NCBI GenBank assembly: GCA_964566055.1
Contig: CAZMHI010000012.1
Coordinates: 1 to 64,000, forward strand
Reading direction: 5' to 3'
Source: TMED23 sp964566055
GTDB lineage: Bacteria; Pseudomonadota; Alphaproteobacteria; Rhodospirillales; UBA2165
DNA length: 64,000 nt
Positions 43,178-51,559 of this stretch are shown here, piece after piece. Each line of letters begins with the position of its first letter. Position 1 is the stretch's first letter. The notes beneath the pieces are model-generated. The model was not told where the DNA came from and ran no database searches. It worked only from the letters and a program-made list of their open reading frames with translations. The position numbers were made by a program, and so were the translations under genes.

Positions 43178-44229
43178 TAAGCCGACCCAACTGACGTGCC
43201 GCGCACCAGATCAACCAATCTTTCAACATGAGGGACCGGAGTCTCGGGTAAAATACCGTGGCCCAGATTAAAAATAAACGGACCATTAGCAAAGGCTGCC
43301 AGAATATGCGCGACCTCTGCTTCCATGGCCGGGCCACCGGTCAACAAAGCCAGATTGTCGAGATTGCCCTGGACGGCGCAATGGGGTTGCAGATTTTCAG
43401 CTGCCCAAGCAAGTGGCACGGTGGCATCAATGGAGACTGCATTGACGCCGGTTTCTTCCACAAAGCGCTGATAAAGCAGACCGGCGCCGCGGGGAAAACC
43501 GATAATCGGAATGTCCGAAAAACGCGCTCGAATGCGCGCGATAATTTTTTTAGCTGGTTCAATCGACCATTTGTCAAATTGGCCGGGTGGCAAAACACCG
43601 GCCCAACTATCAAATAATTGCACCGCCTCAACGCCGCTCTCAATTTGGCGGATGAGGTAATCCGCCGTCGCGTCCACCAGAATATCGATGAGGGCACCAA
43701 ATTCTTCCGGCGCGCTATAAGCCCATCTGCGGGTTGTTTGATAGTCCTTGCTGCCTCCCCCCTCAACGACATAGGTCGCTACAGTCCAAGGCGCACCGGC
43801 GAAGCCTATGAGGGTGGTTTCTTCCGGCAGCTCATGTCGAATTCGCCCAATTGCTTCATAAACGGGGGACAGGTGATCATGCAGACGATCTTTGCTTAAT
43901 TTTTTTAAACCCTCAATTGACGAAATTGCTTCCAGTTTAGGACCAGTACCTGGCACAAAGTCCACTTGCTGACCGAGAGCGTCTGGAATAACCAGGATGT
44001 CTGAAAATAGAATCGCTGCATCGAAACCATAACGGCGGATCGGTTGTAAGGTGGCTTCTACGGCAAGATCGGGGGTGTAGCAGAAATCGAGAAAATTTTT
44101 CGCTTTCGCTCTGATTTCAAGATATTCTTTTAAATGTCTGCCAGCTTGGCGCATTAGCCATAAAGGCGGCGTCTCTGATTGCTGACCATTGAGGGTCATA
44201 AGCATTTTTTTTTGGGCCGGTGTGACCAT
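43177..44229 (-). CDS. hemE: Uroporphyrinogen decarboxylase
   Basis: The 350-residue TIM-barrel enzyme has PPLWLMRQAGRHLKEYLEIR (the RQAGR substrate motif), DAAILFSDILVIPDALGQ, IGFAGAPWTVATYVVEGGGS and FNLGHGILPETPVPHVERLV. It decarboxylates uroporphyrinogen III to coproporphyrinogen III. Its start abuts the candidate oriC, the position found in Caulobacter and relatives. Confidence 0.97.
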   Translation of the reverse strand: MVTPAQKKMLMTLNGQQSETPPLWLMRQAGRHLKEYLEIRAKAKNFLDFCYTPDLAVEATLQPIRRYGFDAAILFSDILVIPDALGQQVDFVPGTGPKLEAISSIEGLKKLSKDRLHDHLSPVYEAIGRIRHELPEETTLIGFAGAPWTVATYVVEGGGSKDYQTTRRWAYSAPEEFGALIDILVDATADYLIRQIESGVEAVQLFDSWAGVLPPGQFDKWSIEPAKKIIARIRARFSDIPIIGFPRGAGLLYQRFVEETGVNAVSIDATVPLAWAAENLQPHCAVQGNLDNLALLTGGPAMEAEVAHILAAFANGPFIFNLGHGILPETPVPHVERLVDLVRGTSVGSA

Positions 44230-44705
44230 TAGCGGGGTGCTTTCAATTGAAGGTTAAATCGAGTTATCCCAGGACGCTCCTACTATATATATAATATATA
44301 TTAAATAGGTGATTGTTGTTGTTGTAACCTGAATCCAGGGGATTATTTTTTATCCTCAACTTATCCATAAAAAAAGCCCCAAATTTTCTCAAAGAATTTA
44401 TAGTGGGATTAAAACCGGATAAGCTATGGATAAATGGCACTTGAATCCAGATTTATCCAGGATTGTCAGGAATAAGAAAATAAGCGCGAAAAATCTGTTT
44501 GGTGTGATTATCGGGGATAAGTACCAGTCAATTTTGATTGTCATTTTATTTAAGCTGATTAGGTTAGGACTATACAATTTAGATAAGCGGATATTTAGTG
44601 GGGGTTGGTTTTGAATATGTTTTTAGGAATTATTGTATTGCCTGACTTATCCGAAAATTGTCCCGATATTGCCCTAAGAACTTACGCACAGATTTAGCTG
44701 AAAAA
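44230..44705. other. Candidate chromosomal replication origin (oriC)
   Basis: These 476 bases between divergent hemE and PPSR genes hold at least eight TTATCC cores (DnaA-box type). On the plus strand they begin at 44264, 44350 (TTATCCTCA), 44361 (TTATCCATA), 44453 and 44647. On the minus strand they span 44414-44422, 44425-44433 (TTATCCATA) and 44512-44520. Two have a single mismatch to TTATCCACA and are repeated in opposite orientation. An A/T-only run (44283-44306) is a possible unwinding element. hemE-oriC-PPSR/maf is the known arrangement in Caulobacter and related genomes. No convincing CtrA box was seen. Confidence 0.85.
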
Positions 44706-45524
44706 ATGTCTGAATTTCATCTTTATTTGATTTCCGATGCGACCGGTGAAACAGTTGAATCTGTGGCGCGGGCCTGCCTCGTGCAGTTTGAGCACACCGA
44801 ACCGGTTGAGCATATTTGGAATCTGGTGCGTTCCCAGCGCCAAATCGAAGATGTCATTGCCGACATTGAGGAGCGGCCGGGTTTTGTCCTTTATACGCTG
44901 GTAAATACCGAAATTATTGCCCAATTGCAGGCAGCCTGCCGGCGCCTCAAAGTGCCGTGCATTTCTGTACTGCAACCCATTATGTCGGCCTTTGGCAATT
45001 ATCTGGATGAAGAAGGCCACGCTCAGCCGGGTCTCCAGCATACGTTGGATGATGAGTATTACGGTCGTATTGCAGCGATGGATTTTGCCCTGACCCATGA
45101 TGATGGCCAGGCGACTTGGAATCTCGAAGAGGCGGATGTGGTTGTTTTAGGGGTGTCCCGAACTTCAAAAACACCGACCTGTATTTATCTTGCCAATCGC
45201 GGCATCAAGGCCGCCAACATACCGATTGTATTCGGCCACGATTTGCCCGAAGAAGTGTTTAAGCTCGATAAACCCTATGTTGTTGGTCTCATCAGAGATA
45301 CGCGCACGCTCATCCAGGTCCGCCGCAACCGGCTTCGCATGTTATCTGAAAGTGATGAAACAACCTATGCAGATCCGGACCAGGTGGCGGAAGAAGTTAA
45401 CTATGCGAGCCGATTGTTTGCCCGGGAAAAGTGGCCGGTAATTGATGTTACCCGGCGTTCGATTGAAGAAACTGCTGCGGCTATCATTCAGATGCGCACG
45501 CAATATGTGGAGCAAAACTCCTGA
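44706..45524 (+). CDS. PPSR: phosphoenolpyruvate synthase / pyruvate phosphate dikinase regulatory protein
   Basis: The 272-residue DUF299 kinase/pyrophosphorylase (from ATG 44706) has FHLYLISDATGETVESVARA, the P-loop GVSRTSKTPTCIYLANRGIK and EEVNYASRLFAREKWPVIDV. It adds phosphate from ADP to a Thr on PpsA/PPDK and reverses this with Pi. No PPDK gene is near. It is the first gene right of the candidate origin, and its TGA overlaps the maf start. Confidence 0.93.
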   Translation: MSEFHLYLISDATGETVESVARACLVQFEHTEPVEHIWNLVRSQRQIEDVIADIEERPGFVLYTLVNTEIIAQLQAACRRLKVPCISVLQPIMSAFGNYLDEEGHAQPGLQHTLDDEYYGRIAAMDFALTHDDGQATWNLEEADVVVLGVSRTSKTPTCIYLANRGIKAANIPIVFGHDLPEEVFKLDKPYVVGLIRDTRTLIQVRRNRLRMLSESDETTYADPDQVAEEVNYASRLFAREKWPVIDVTRRSIEETAAAIIQMRTQYVEQNS

Positions 45525-46123
45525 CAACAAAATCGCAAAATATTATCCTGGCGTCGGCCAGTAAAGTCCGGGCTCAAATGCTGAGCAATGCCGGATTATC
45601 GTTCAGCGTCGAAGTGTCTCGCGTCGATGAGGACGCCATTAAAAATGCCGGTGCTGTTAAATCCGTCGAGCAGATTGCCGAAGAGTTGGCGATTGCCAAA
45701 GCGCAAAAAGTCTCAGCTGACCATCCAGAGGCATTGGTGATCGGTGCCGATCAAATTCTTGAATGTGAGGGAAAGCTATTCGATAAGCCGGAAGGCCGGG
45801 CGGGCGGGGTTTCTCATTTGCAAAGTTTCAGCGGCAAACTGCACCGGCTGATCACGGCGGCAGCGGTGGTCCAGAATGGTCAGGTATTATGGCAGACAAC
45901 AGATGATGTGCGTTTGACCATGCGCGATCTCAGCGATGACTTTATCGAACATTACTTAGATCAAGCGGGTGAGGAGGTGCTGGCTTCCGTTGGCGCCTAC
46001 CGGCTGGAAGACATTGGCGCGCAACTCTTTACCCGCGTTGAAGGTGATTATTTTACTGTGCTTGGTCTGCCATTATTGCCATTGCTGGGTTTCCTGCGGG
46101 AGCAGGGGATGCTTAAGTCATGA
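45521..46123 (+). CDS. maf: Maf-family nucleoside-triphosphate pyrophosphatase (CTG start)
   Basis: The 200-residue protein begins, by homology, at CTG 45521: (M)TTKSQNIILASASKVRAQML, of which ILASASxxRxxML is the conserved substrate-binding N-terminus. The first in-frame ATG (45578) would remove that motif. No ATG, GTG or TTG lies upstream in frame near here. The CTG overlaps the preceding TGA as CTGA. The catalytic features ALVIGADQILECEGKLFDKP and SFSGKLHRLITAAAVV follow. Maf proteins hydrolyse modified or canonical NTPs such as dTTP/UTP or m7GTP. It overlaps aroE by 4 bp. Confidence 0.88.
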   Translation: MTTKSQNIILASASKVRAQMLSNAGLSFSVEVSRVDEDAIKNAGAVKSVEQIAEELAIAKAQKVSADHPEALVIGADQILECEGKLFDKPEGRAGGVSHLQSFSGKLHRLITAAAVVQNGQVLWQTTDDVRLTMRDLSDDFIEHYLDQAGEEVLASVGAYRLEDIGAQLFTRVEGDYFTVLGLPLLPLLGFLREQGMLKS

Positions 46124-46962
46124 GCGAGGGGGTGTTAAAAGCGGGCGTTATCGGCTGGCCAATAGATCATTCTTTGTCACCGCATCTGCATCGGTTTTGG
46201 CTGCAAGAATATAATATCGATGGTGTCTATGAGCCCTTTGCCGTTGAGCCGGAAAATCTCGCCGCCTATTTGCGCAGCCTTGCCGAGCAAGGACGGCTCG
46301 GCAGCAATGTTACCTTGCCTCATAAAGAAGCAACTTTGATGCTTGTTGATGACGCGGATGATCAAGCGCGTAAAATAGGCGCTGTTAATACCGTGGTGGT
46401 TCAAAAGGATGGGTCGTTGCACGGCAGTAACACGGATGCCTATGGATTTTTGGAGAATCTAAAGGACCATCAACCGCACTGGCAGGCGGGCGCTGGACCA
46501 GCTGTTGTACTCGGCGCTGGTGGGGCCGCGCGGGCAATTTTAGTTGCCCTGCAAGAAGCCGGCGCGCCTGAGATCAGACTGCTCAATAGAACCAAAGCCC
46601 GCGCTGAAGAACTAGCCAATGATCTGGGCGGAACGATTAAAGTGGCTGACTGGGACAACCGCGCTGGAGCTTTAGCCGATGCCGCAACGCTGGTTAATAC
46701 CACCAGCCTGGGTATGAAAGGTCAACCGGAACTGGAAATTGATCTGGCAAATTTACCTGAAACAGCGCTGGTAACTGATATCGTTTATACGCCGCTTGAA
46801 ACCGATCTTTTGAAAAACGCCAAAGCGCGCGGTAATCCGACAGTTGATGGTCTGGGAATGCTATTACATCAAGCCCGGCCCGGCTTTGCCGCCTGGTTTG
46901 GTATCGAGCCGGAAGTTTCGGGTGAGCTCCGCAACCATATTATAAGCGTGATGACGAGCTGA
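46120..46962 (+). CDS. aroE: Shikimate dehydrogenase
   Basis: The 280-residue NADP enzyme has GVIGWPIDHSLSPHLHRFWL, SNVTLPHKEATLMLVDD (catalytic Lys in PHKE), GSNTDAYGF (substrate Asp) and VVLGAGGAARAILVALQEAG (NADP fold). It reduces 3-dehydroshikimate in chorismate synthesis. The ATG overlaps the maf stop (ATGA), and its own stop overlaps coaE by one base. Confidence 0.96.
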   Translation: MSEGVLKAGVIGWPIDHSLSPHLHRFWLQEYNIDGVYEPFAVEPENLAAYLRSLAEQGRLGSNVTLPHKEATLMLVDDADDQARKIGAVNTVVVQKDGSLHGSNTDAYGFLENLKDHQPHWQAGAGPAVVLGAGGAARAILVALQEAGAPEIRLLNRTKARAEELANDLGGTIKVADWDNRAGALADAATLVNTTSLGMKGQPELEIDLANLPETALVTDIVYTPLETDLLKNAKARGNPTVDGLGMLLHQARPGFAAWFGIEPEVSGELRNHIISVMTS

Positions 46963-47585
46963 TGTATATTATTGGTCTTACAGGGTCGATCGGTATGGGC
47001 AAAACAACGGCGGCCAACGCTTTCCGGCATTTCGGCGTACCGGTTTATGATGCCGATGCAGCCGTGCATCAACTCACCGGCCCCGGCGGTAAAGCTGTTG
47101 CTGCAGTCGATGAAGCATTTCCGGGCGTGGTTAAAAACAATGCAGTGGATCGTCAATTACTCGGGCCAAAGGTGTTCGATGATAAAGCAGCCTTAAAAAA
47201 GCTCGAAGATATCCTGCATCCGCTGGTGCGCCAAATTCAGCTTGAGTTTTTACGCCAAGCCGCCAAGCGCCACGAAAAGCTGGCGGTGCTTGATGTGCCG
47301 CTCTTGTTTGAGGTTGGCAGCGATCAGCTCTGTGATGCCATTGCTGTGGTGACGGCGCCCGCATACTTGCAGCGCATTCGCGTGCTATCCCGCCCCGGCA
47401 TGACGGAAGAACGGCTGGCCCAGGTGCTGGCGAGCCAAATGCCGGATGCGGAAAAAAGAAAACTGGCTGATTTTCTTATTCTAACTAGCTTGGGTAAAAA
47501 CTTCAGCCTATTATGCATCCGTAACATCATTGAAATCTGTAAAAAACGGGCCGGTCATAAATGGCCACCCAGAATAAAATTGTGA
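46962..47585 (+). CDS. coaE: Dephospho-CoA kinase
   Basis: The 207-residue P-loop kinase has YIIGLTGSIGMGKTTAANAF (Walker A), VPVYDADAAVH, LDVPLLFEVGSDQLCDAIAV and RVLSRPGMTEERLAQVLASQ. It phosphorylates the 3' position of dephospho-CoA, the last step of CoA synthesis. The C-terminal twenty residues are more basic than usual. It overlaps the aroE stop by one base. Confidence 0.95.
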   Translation: MYIIGLTGSIGMGKTTAANAFRHFGVPVYDADAAVHQLTGPGGKAVAAVDEAFPGVVKNNAVDRQLLGPKVFDDKAALKKLEDILHPLVRQIQLEFLRQAAKRHEKLAVLDVPLLFEVGSDQLCDAIAVVTAPAYLQRIRVLSRPGMTEERLAQVLASQMPDAEKRKLADFLILTSLGKNFSLLCIRNIIEICKKRAGHKWPPRIKL

Positions 47586-47613
47586 TTAAAACCGTAAAGG
47601 CGCGATAATTTTT

Positions 47614-48282
47614 ATGCGTGAAATTGTTCTCGATACTGAAACCACCGGCTTTCGTCAAAATGATGGTGACCGCATTGTTGAAATTGGCTGTCTGGAGCTG
47701 GTCAATCATGTCGCTACCGGCAACACCTATCATCAATATATTAACCCCGAACGGGACATGCCCGATGAAGCCTTCGGTGTGCATGGGCTAAGCGAGGAGT
47801 TTCTCAGCGACTTTCCGGTCATGGCGGATGTCATGGAAGCTTTTATTGAATTTATCGGAGATGCGCCGCTGGTTATTCATAACGCAGAGTTTGATATGCG
47901 CTTCATCAATGCCGAACTCGGTCATTTGGGACAAGAGCCGCTGCCGATGTCGCGCTCCATAGATACGGTGCGGATGGCGCGTGAAAAATTTCCGGGTGCG
48001 CCGGCAAGTCTCGATGCGCTCTGCCGCCGTTTCAGTATCGACAATTCAAATCGAACTCTGCACGGCGCGCTTCTCGACGCAGAGTTATTGGCCGAGGTAT
48101 ACCTTGAACTTATCGGCGGCCGGCAGACGGATTTGGCCTTAGCGCAAGAAAAAGCGGGTGAATCGTTGACGGCTGGCGAAACGCAGCGCCGCGATCCACG
48201 CCCCCATGCCGCAAGTGCTGCCGAAAAAGCAGCTCACGCGGCATTTCTGGAGAAAATCAAAGACCCGCTCTGGACGAGTTAA
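47614..48282 (+). CDS. dnaQ: DNA polymerase III epsilon subunit (3'-5' proofreading exonuclease)
   Basis: The 222-residue DEDDh exonuclease has IVLDTETTGFRQNDGDRIVE (ExoI Asp-Glu), VIHNAEFDMRFINAEL (ExoII) and RTLHGALLDAELLAEVYLEL (ExoIII His and Asp). It proofreads for DnaE in the replicase. It is in the origin-right operon aroE-coaE-dnaQ, and its 3' end overlaps convergent secB by 4 bp. Confidence 0.96.
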   Translation: MREIVLDTETTGFRQNDGDRIVEIGCLELVNHVATGNTYHQYINPERDMPDEAFGVHGLSEEFLSDFPVMADVMEAFIEFIGDAPLVIHNAEFDMRFINAELGHLGQEPLPMSRSIDTVRMAREKFPGAPASLDALCRRFSIDNSNRTLHGALLDAELLAEVYLELIGGRQTDLALAQEKAGESLTAGETQRRDPRPHAASAAEKAAHAAFLEKIKDPLWTS

Positions 48283-48842
48283 GCGTCGGCGCTTTCTCCG
48301 CCAGCCTCTGCTTCGGCTTGCGCCTGAGCGACACGCTGTTGATATAATGAGGCAAAATCGATTGGTGACAGCATCAGGGGTGCAAAACCGCCGTCACCAG
48401 TGGTATCGGCCATAATCCGGCGCAGGAAGGGGAATAGAATCAACGGACATTCGATTAATAATACCGGGCCGAGATGCTCCGGCGGCACATTGATCGAGAA
48501 CAGTCCGGCATAGGAGAGCTCACAAATATAGGCAAGTTCCTCTTTGACTTTGGCTTCGGCCCTGACTTTCAGCACAACTTCAAATAAATTATCGCCCTTA
48601 CCCTCACCCTGCACGTCGATATCGACCTGAATATTCGGCATTTCACTTTGCAGCAGATTGAAAATTTCCGGCGTATTTGGGGCTTCAAAAGAAAAATCTT
48701 TAATATATTGGCCGTTTATGACCAGCGCCGGCTGCTCCTGGGCCTCCCCATCGGCTCCATTTCCGCCTCCACCTTGGCCTTCTTCCGGTTCAGGCGTAAA
48801 GCGTTCTTCGGGGACCGGGTTTTCGTTGTCTTCGTCTGCCAT
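48279..48842 (-). CDS. secB: Protein-export chaperone SecB
   Basis: The 187-residue protein has an acidic, Gly-rich N-terminus (about 1-37) before the conserved VINGQYIKDFSFEAPNTPEI, KEELAYICELSYAGLFSINV and CPLILFPFLRRIMADTTGDG. SecB is a tetramer that keeps precursors unfolded and delivers them to SecA. The N-terminal extension is somewhat longer than in typical alphaproteobacterial SecB. The gene is convergent with dnaQ. Confidence 0.95.
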   Translation of the reverse strand: MADEDNENPVPEERFTPEPEEGQGGGGNGADGEAQEQPALVINGQYIKDFSFEAPNTPEIFNLLQSEMPNIQVDIDVQGEGKGDNLFEVVLKVRAEAKVKEELAYICELSYAGLFSINVPPEHLGPVLLIECPLILFPFLRRIMADTTGDGGFAPLMLSPIDFASLYQQRVAQAQAEAEAGGESADA

Positions 48843-48855
48843 TTAATAAATTCCT

Positions 48856-49359
48856 TTATTCAATACGTTTTGTATTATCATCATTATCATTCGTTTCTGA
48901 GGCCTGAACTTCTTCAAATTCACCATCTATGATGGAGCCGTCCATTTCAGCGCCAGCGGTATCATTCATTCCATTGCCGCTCGTATAAACATGTATACCG
49001 CCTCGTGCAACCAGGACGGCGCCGACCGTCCGTTTTATCAAGCTGCGGAAGGGCGGAAAAAATAATAAAAAGCCAACACCATCGGTAACAAATCCAGGTG
49101 TTAACAAAAAAGCACCGGCGACCAAAAGACAAAGCCCATCAAACACTTCGGCCATTGGAAAACGGCCCTGGTTTAAATGTTCCTGGGCGCGAAACAGGGT
49201 TGCCAGACCTTGGGTGCGCAGCAACCAGGTACCAATCGCAGCGGTGATAAATATAGCCGCCAGAGTCGGCCATAGGCCAATATGATCACCGACAGCGATA
49301 AATACGGCAATTTCGATGATCGGGATGCCGACAAAAAGGAAAAAAATTATGTAACCCAT
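48856..49359 (-). CDS. fxsA: FxsA family inner-membrane protein
   Basis: The 167-residue protein has membrane helices at about 2-22, 26-46 and 72-100. The family pattern is IIFFLFVGIPIIEIAVFIAV, GTWLLRTQGLATLFRAQEHL, LLVAGAFLLTPGFVTDGVGF and LLFFPPFRSLI. The C-terminus is acidic and cytosolic. E. coli FxsA lessens exclusion of phage T7 by F; its normal role is unknown. It lies 13 bp upstream of secB, same strand. Confidence 0.9.
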   Translation of the reverse strand: MGYIIFFLFVGIPIIEIAVFIAVGDHIGLWPTLAAIFITAAIGTWLLRTQGLATLFRAQEHLNQGRFPMAEVFDGLCLLVAGAFLLTPGFVTDGVGFLLFFPPFRSLIKRTVGAVLVARGGIHVYTSGNGMNDTAGAEMDGSIIDGEFEEVQASETNDNDDNTKRIE

Positions 49360-49623
49360 AAAAAATCTTTAGCTCGAATTTCAAAATCTTGATCAAAATA
49401 GCGCCAATTTATGTCCAAATTAATTCTTGGCCACTTGTGATTCACTGATAAACAGCCTATTTAATCTAACAGATGTTAATGTAAAGGTGTTGCATAAGTC
49501 TTTAACTAAGCTGTGACTGGACCAATGCAAGTCTAAAGGCTAAGTTAGAGTGTATATTTTACCCTTGGGACTAAAAGAGCAGAAAATTCAACGCTGCTCC
49601 AGAATTTCTATCGAGAAAAGATT

Positions 49624-50322
49624 ATGGGCGAAGGCTTCCAATTTATAGATATTATTTTGTTCGCAATGATCGCGGCGTTTTTGATCTTGCGGCTGCGTTC
49701 CGTTTTAGGGCGCCATAAAGATTCCGGCGATCCGCAGCAGCGCAATCAACACGACCCCTTTCAGCCCGATCCAGCCCAAGAAAATGGCGACAATGTTATA
49801 GCCTTGCCGGATCATGGACCGGCTGTGGATGATGAAGAAGAACCGGAAGAGGAACCAAAGCCGGAAACGCCACTCGATATCGGATTGGCGCAAATTAAAG
49901 CAGCTTCGCCTGATTTCGATCGCACGGAATTTCTTGTGGGTGCACGTACCGCGTTCGAAATGATTATTCAGGCTTTTGCCGAAGGCGACACGGATTTGCT
50001 GAATTCTCTCTTGAGCGATGAAGTTTACAATAACTTCTTATCCGCTATCCGCAGCCGCGAAGCAGAAAATCAAACCCTCGAAAATACATTGGTGCGGATT
50101 GTTAATGCAGAGATGCTGGAAGCCTATTTGGAAGACAGCTCTGCAAATGTCACGGTTAAGATTATTTCAGAGCAAGTCAATGTTACCCGCGATGTTGAAG
50201 GTGAAGTCGTTGACGGCGATGCTGATCATATTTCCGAGGTTACCGACATCTGGACTTTTGCCCGCGACACTAAATCGCGCGATCCAAACTGGCTGTTGGT
50301 TGCCACCCGCAGTCTCGACTAA
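49624..50322 (+). CDS. Tim44-domain protein (TimA-like)
   Basis: The 232-residue protein has one N-terminal membrane helix (FQFIDIILFAMIAAFLILRL) and an Asp/Glu/Pro-rich linker. The Tim44/NTF2-like domain follows (about 95-230: RTAFEMIIQAFAEGDTDLLN, LLSDEVYNNFLSAIRSREAE, VTDIWTFARDTKSRDPNWLL). It is the bacterial relative of mitochondrial Tim44. In Caulobacter TimA is membrane-bound without a proven import role. It is 7 bp before mltA and divergent from fxsA/secB. Confidence 0.9.
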   Translation: MGEGFQFIDIILFAMIAAFLILRLRSVLGRHKDSGDPQQRNQHDPFQPDPAQENGDNVIALPDHGPAVDDEEEPEEEPKPETPLDIGLAQIKAASPDFDRTEFLVGARTAFEMIIQAFAEGDTDLLNSLLSDEVYNNFLSAIRSREAENQTLENTLVRIVNAEMLEAYLEDSSANVTVKIISEQVNVTRDVEGEVVDGDADHISEVTDIWTFARDTKSRDPNWLLVATRSLD

Positions 50323-50329
50323 CGGCTGA

Positions 50330-51520
50330 ATGTCGTTCCCGCCCGCTAAATTTCTTGTTCTATGTGTTTTTTTTGTACTCACCGCGTGCAGCCAATTTGA
50401 CACGCCTCGGGGAACGGTTAAGCCGGCCGCCCCGGCTTTGGGCCTGATCCCCCTCCATTATGCGCAAGTGCCGGATTGGCAGCGGGATAACCACGCTCAA
50501 AGTTTCGGCGCTTTTTTACGCTCCTGCACAAAGATATCCCGGCAACCGGGCAACCGGCAGCTCGGCAAGGATGGTTTTGCCGGCCGGATCAGCAATTGGC
50601 TGCAAATTTGCCGCGCGGCATCGGAGTTTGGCGCTAGAATTTCACAAGATAATGCGCGGCGCTTTTTTGAAAGCTGGTTTGAAGCCTATCGTTTAACCGA
50701 TAATGGAAATCCAAATGGTCTCATCACCGGTTATTACGAACCCGAATTGAGAGGTTCCCGGCGGCCTTCGAGAAAATATCACGTCGCCCTTTATCGCCGC
50801 CCGCCCGATCTGGTATCGGCCAATCTCGGGCAATTCAGGAAAGACTGGAAAGGCCGTGAAGTAGCGGGAAGGGTGAATAAAGGCCGTCTCGTGCCCTATG
50901 CCAATCGCGCCAGCATCACCCGGGGGGCGCTTAAAGGCCAAGGCCTGGAATTGCTTTGGGTTGATAATGCCATTGATGCTTTTTTCCTGCATATTCAGGG
51001 CTCGGGCCGCGTTGTCTTGGATACAGGCGAAGTCGTGCGGGTCGGCTATGCCGGGCGCAACGGCCAGCCCTATTTCGCCATTGGCCGGGATCTGGTGAAA
51101 TCCGGCGCGATCTCTAAGGAAAATATCTCGCTGCAAACGATCCGGGCCTGGCTTGAACGCAATCCCAGCCGGGCGGCCGCCCTAATGAATAAAAATAAAT
51201 CCTTTGTTTTTTTCCGGGAACTTAAAGGCCAGGATGGCCCCATCGGCGCCCAGGGCGTGGCCCTGACGCCCGGCCGCAGCCTCGCCGTTGACCGCAAATA
51301 TCTGCCGATGGGCGCTCCCATTTGGCTGACGACCAGTGATCCGCTGAGCGGTCGTCCCATCCGGCGTTTGATGATCGCCCAGGATACGGGCGGCGCCATT
51401 ACCGGCCCAGTGCGGGGAGATTTTTTCTGGGGTGCCGGCAATCAAGCGCGGGAGGCCGCCGGGCGCATGAAGCAGCAGGGCCAGCTTTATATTCTCCTGC
51501 CGCGCTCAATTAGGCGCTAA
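50330..51520 (+). CDS. mltA: Membrane-bound lytic murein transglycosylase A
   Basis: The 396-residue lipoprotein has a signal with lipobox LTAC (LVLCVFFVLTACSQFDTPRG). The MltA fold follows with GLITGYYEPELRGSRRPSRK, LLWVDNAIDAFFLHIQGSGR, and the 3D domain VDRKYLPMGAPIWLTT with MIAQDTGGAITGPVRGDFFW (catalytic Asp region). It cleaves glycan strands to 1,6-anhydro ends at the outer membrane. Confidence 0.94.
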   Translation: MSFPPAKFLVLCVFFVLTACSQFDTPRGTVKPAAPALGLIPLHYAQVPDWQRDNHAQSFGAFLRSCTKISRQPGNRQLGKDGFAGRISNWLQICRAASEFGARISQDNARRFFESWFEAYRLTDNGNPNGLITGYYEPELRGSRRPSRKYHVALYRRPPDLVSANLGQFRKDWKGREVAGRVNKGRLVPYANRASITRGALKGQGLELLWVDNAIDAFFLHIQGSGRVVLDTGEVVRVGYAGRNGQPYFAIGRDLVKSGAISKENISLQTIRAWLERNPSRAAALMNKNKSFVFFRELKGQDGPIGAQGVALTPGRSLAVDRKYLPMGAPIWLTTSDPLSGRPIRRLMIAQDTGGAITGPVRGDFFWGAGNQAREAAGRMKQQGQLYILLPRSIRR

Positions 51521-51559
51521 TAACTTTACTTTATTTCAGTTAATCGGCATTTTGTCTGG

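Noticed and set aside
44426..44614. 62-codon open frame inside the hemE-PPSR gap
   Set aside because: It lies wholly inside the DnaA-box cluster, has no ribosome site and no recognisable protein pattern; the AT-rich origin sequence explains it.
45578..46123. maf starting at the first ATG
   Set aside because: This would delete the conserved ILASASxxR motif, so the upstream CTG overlapping the PPSR stop is preferred.
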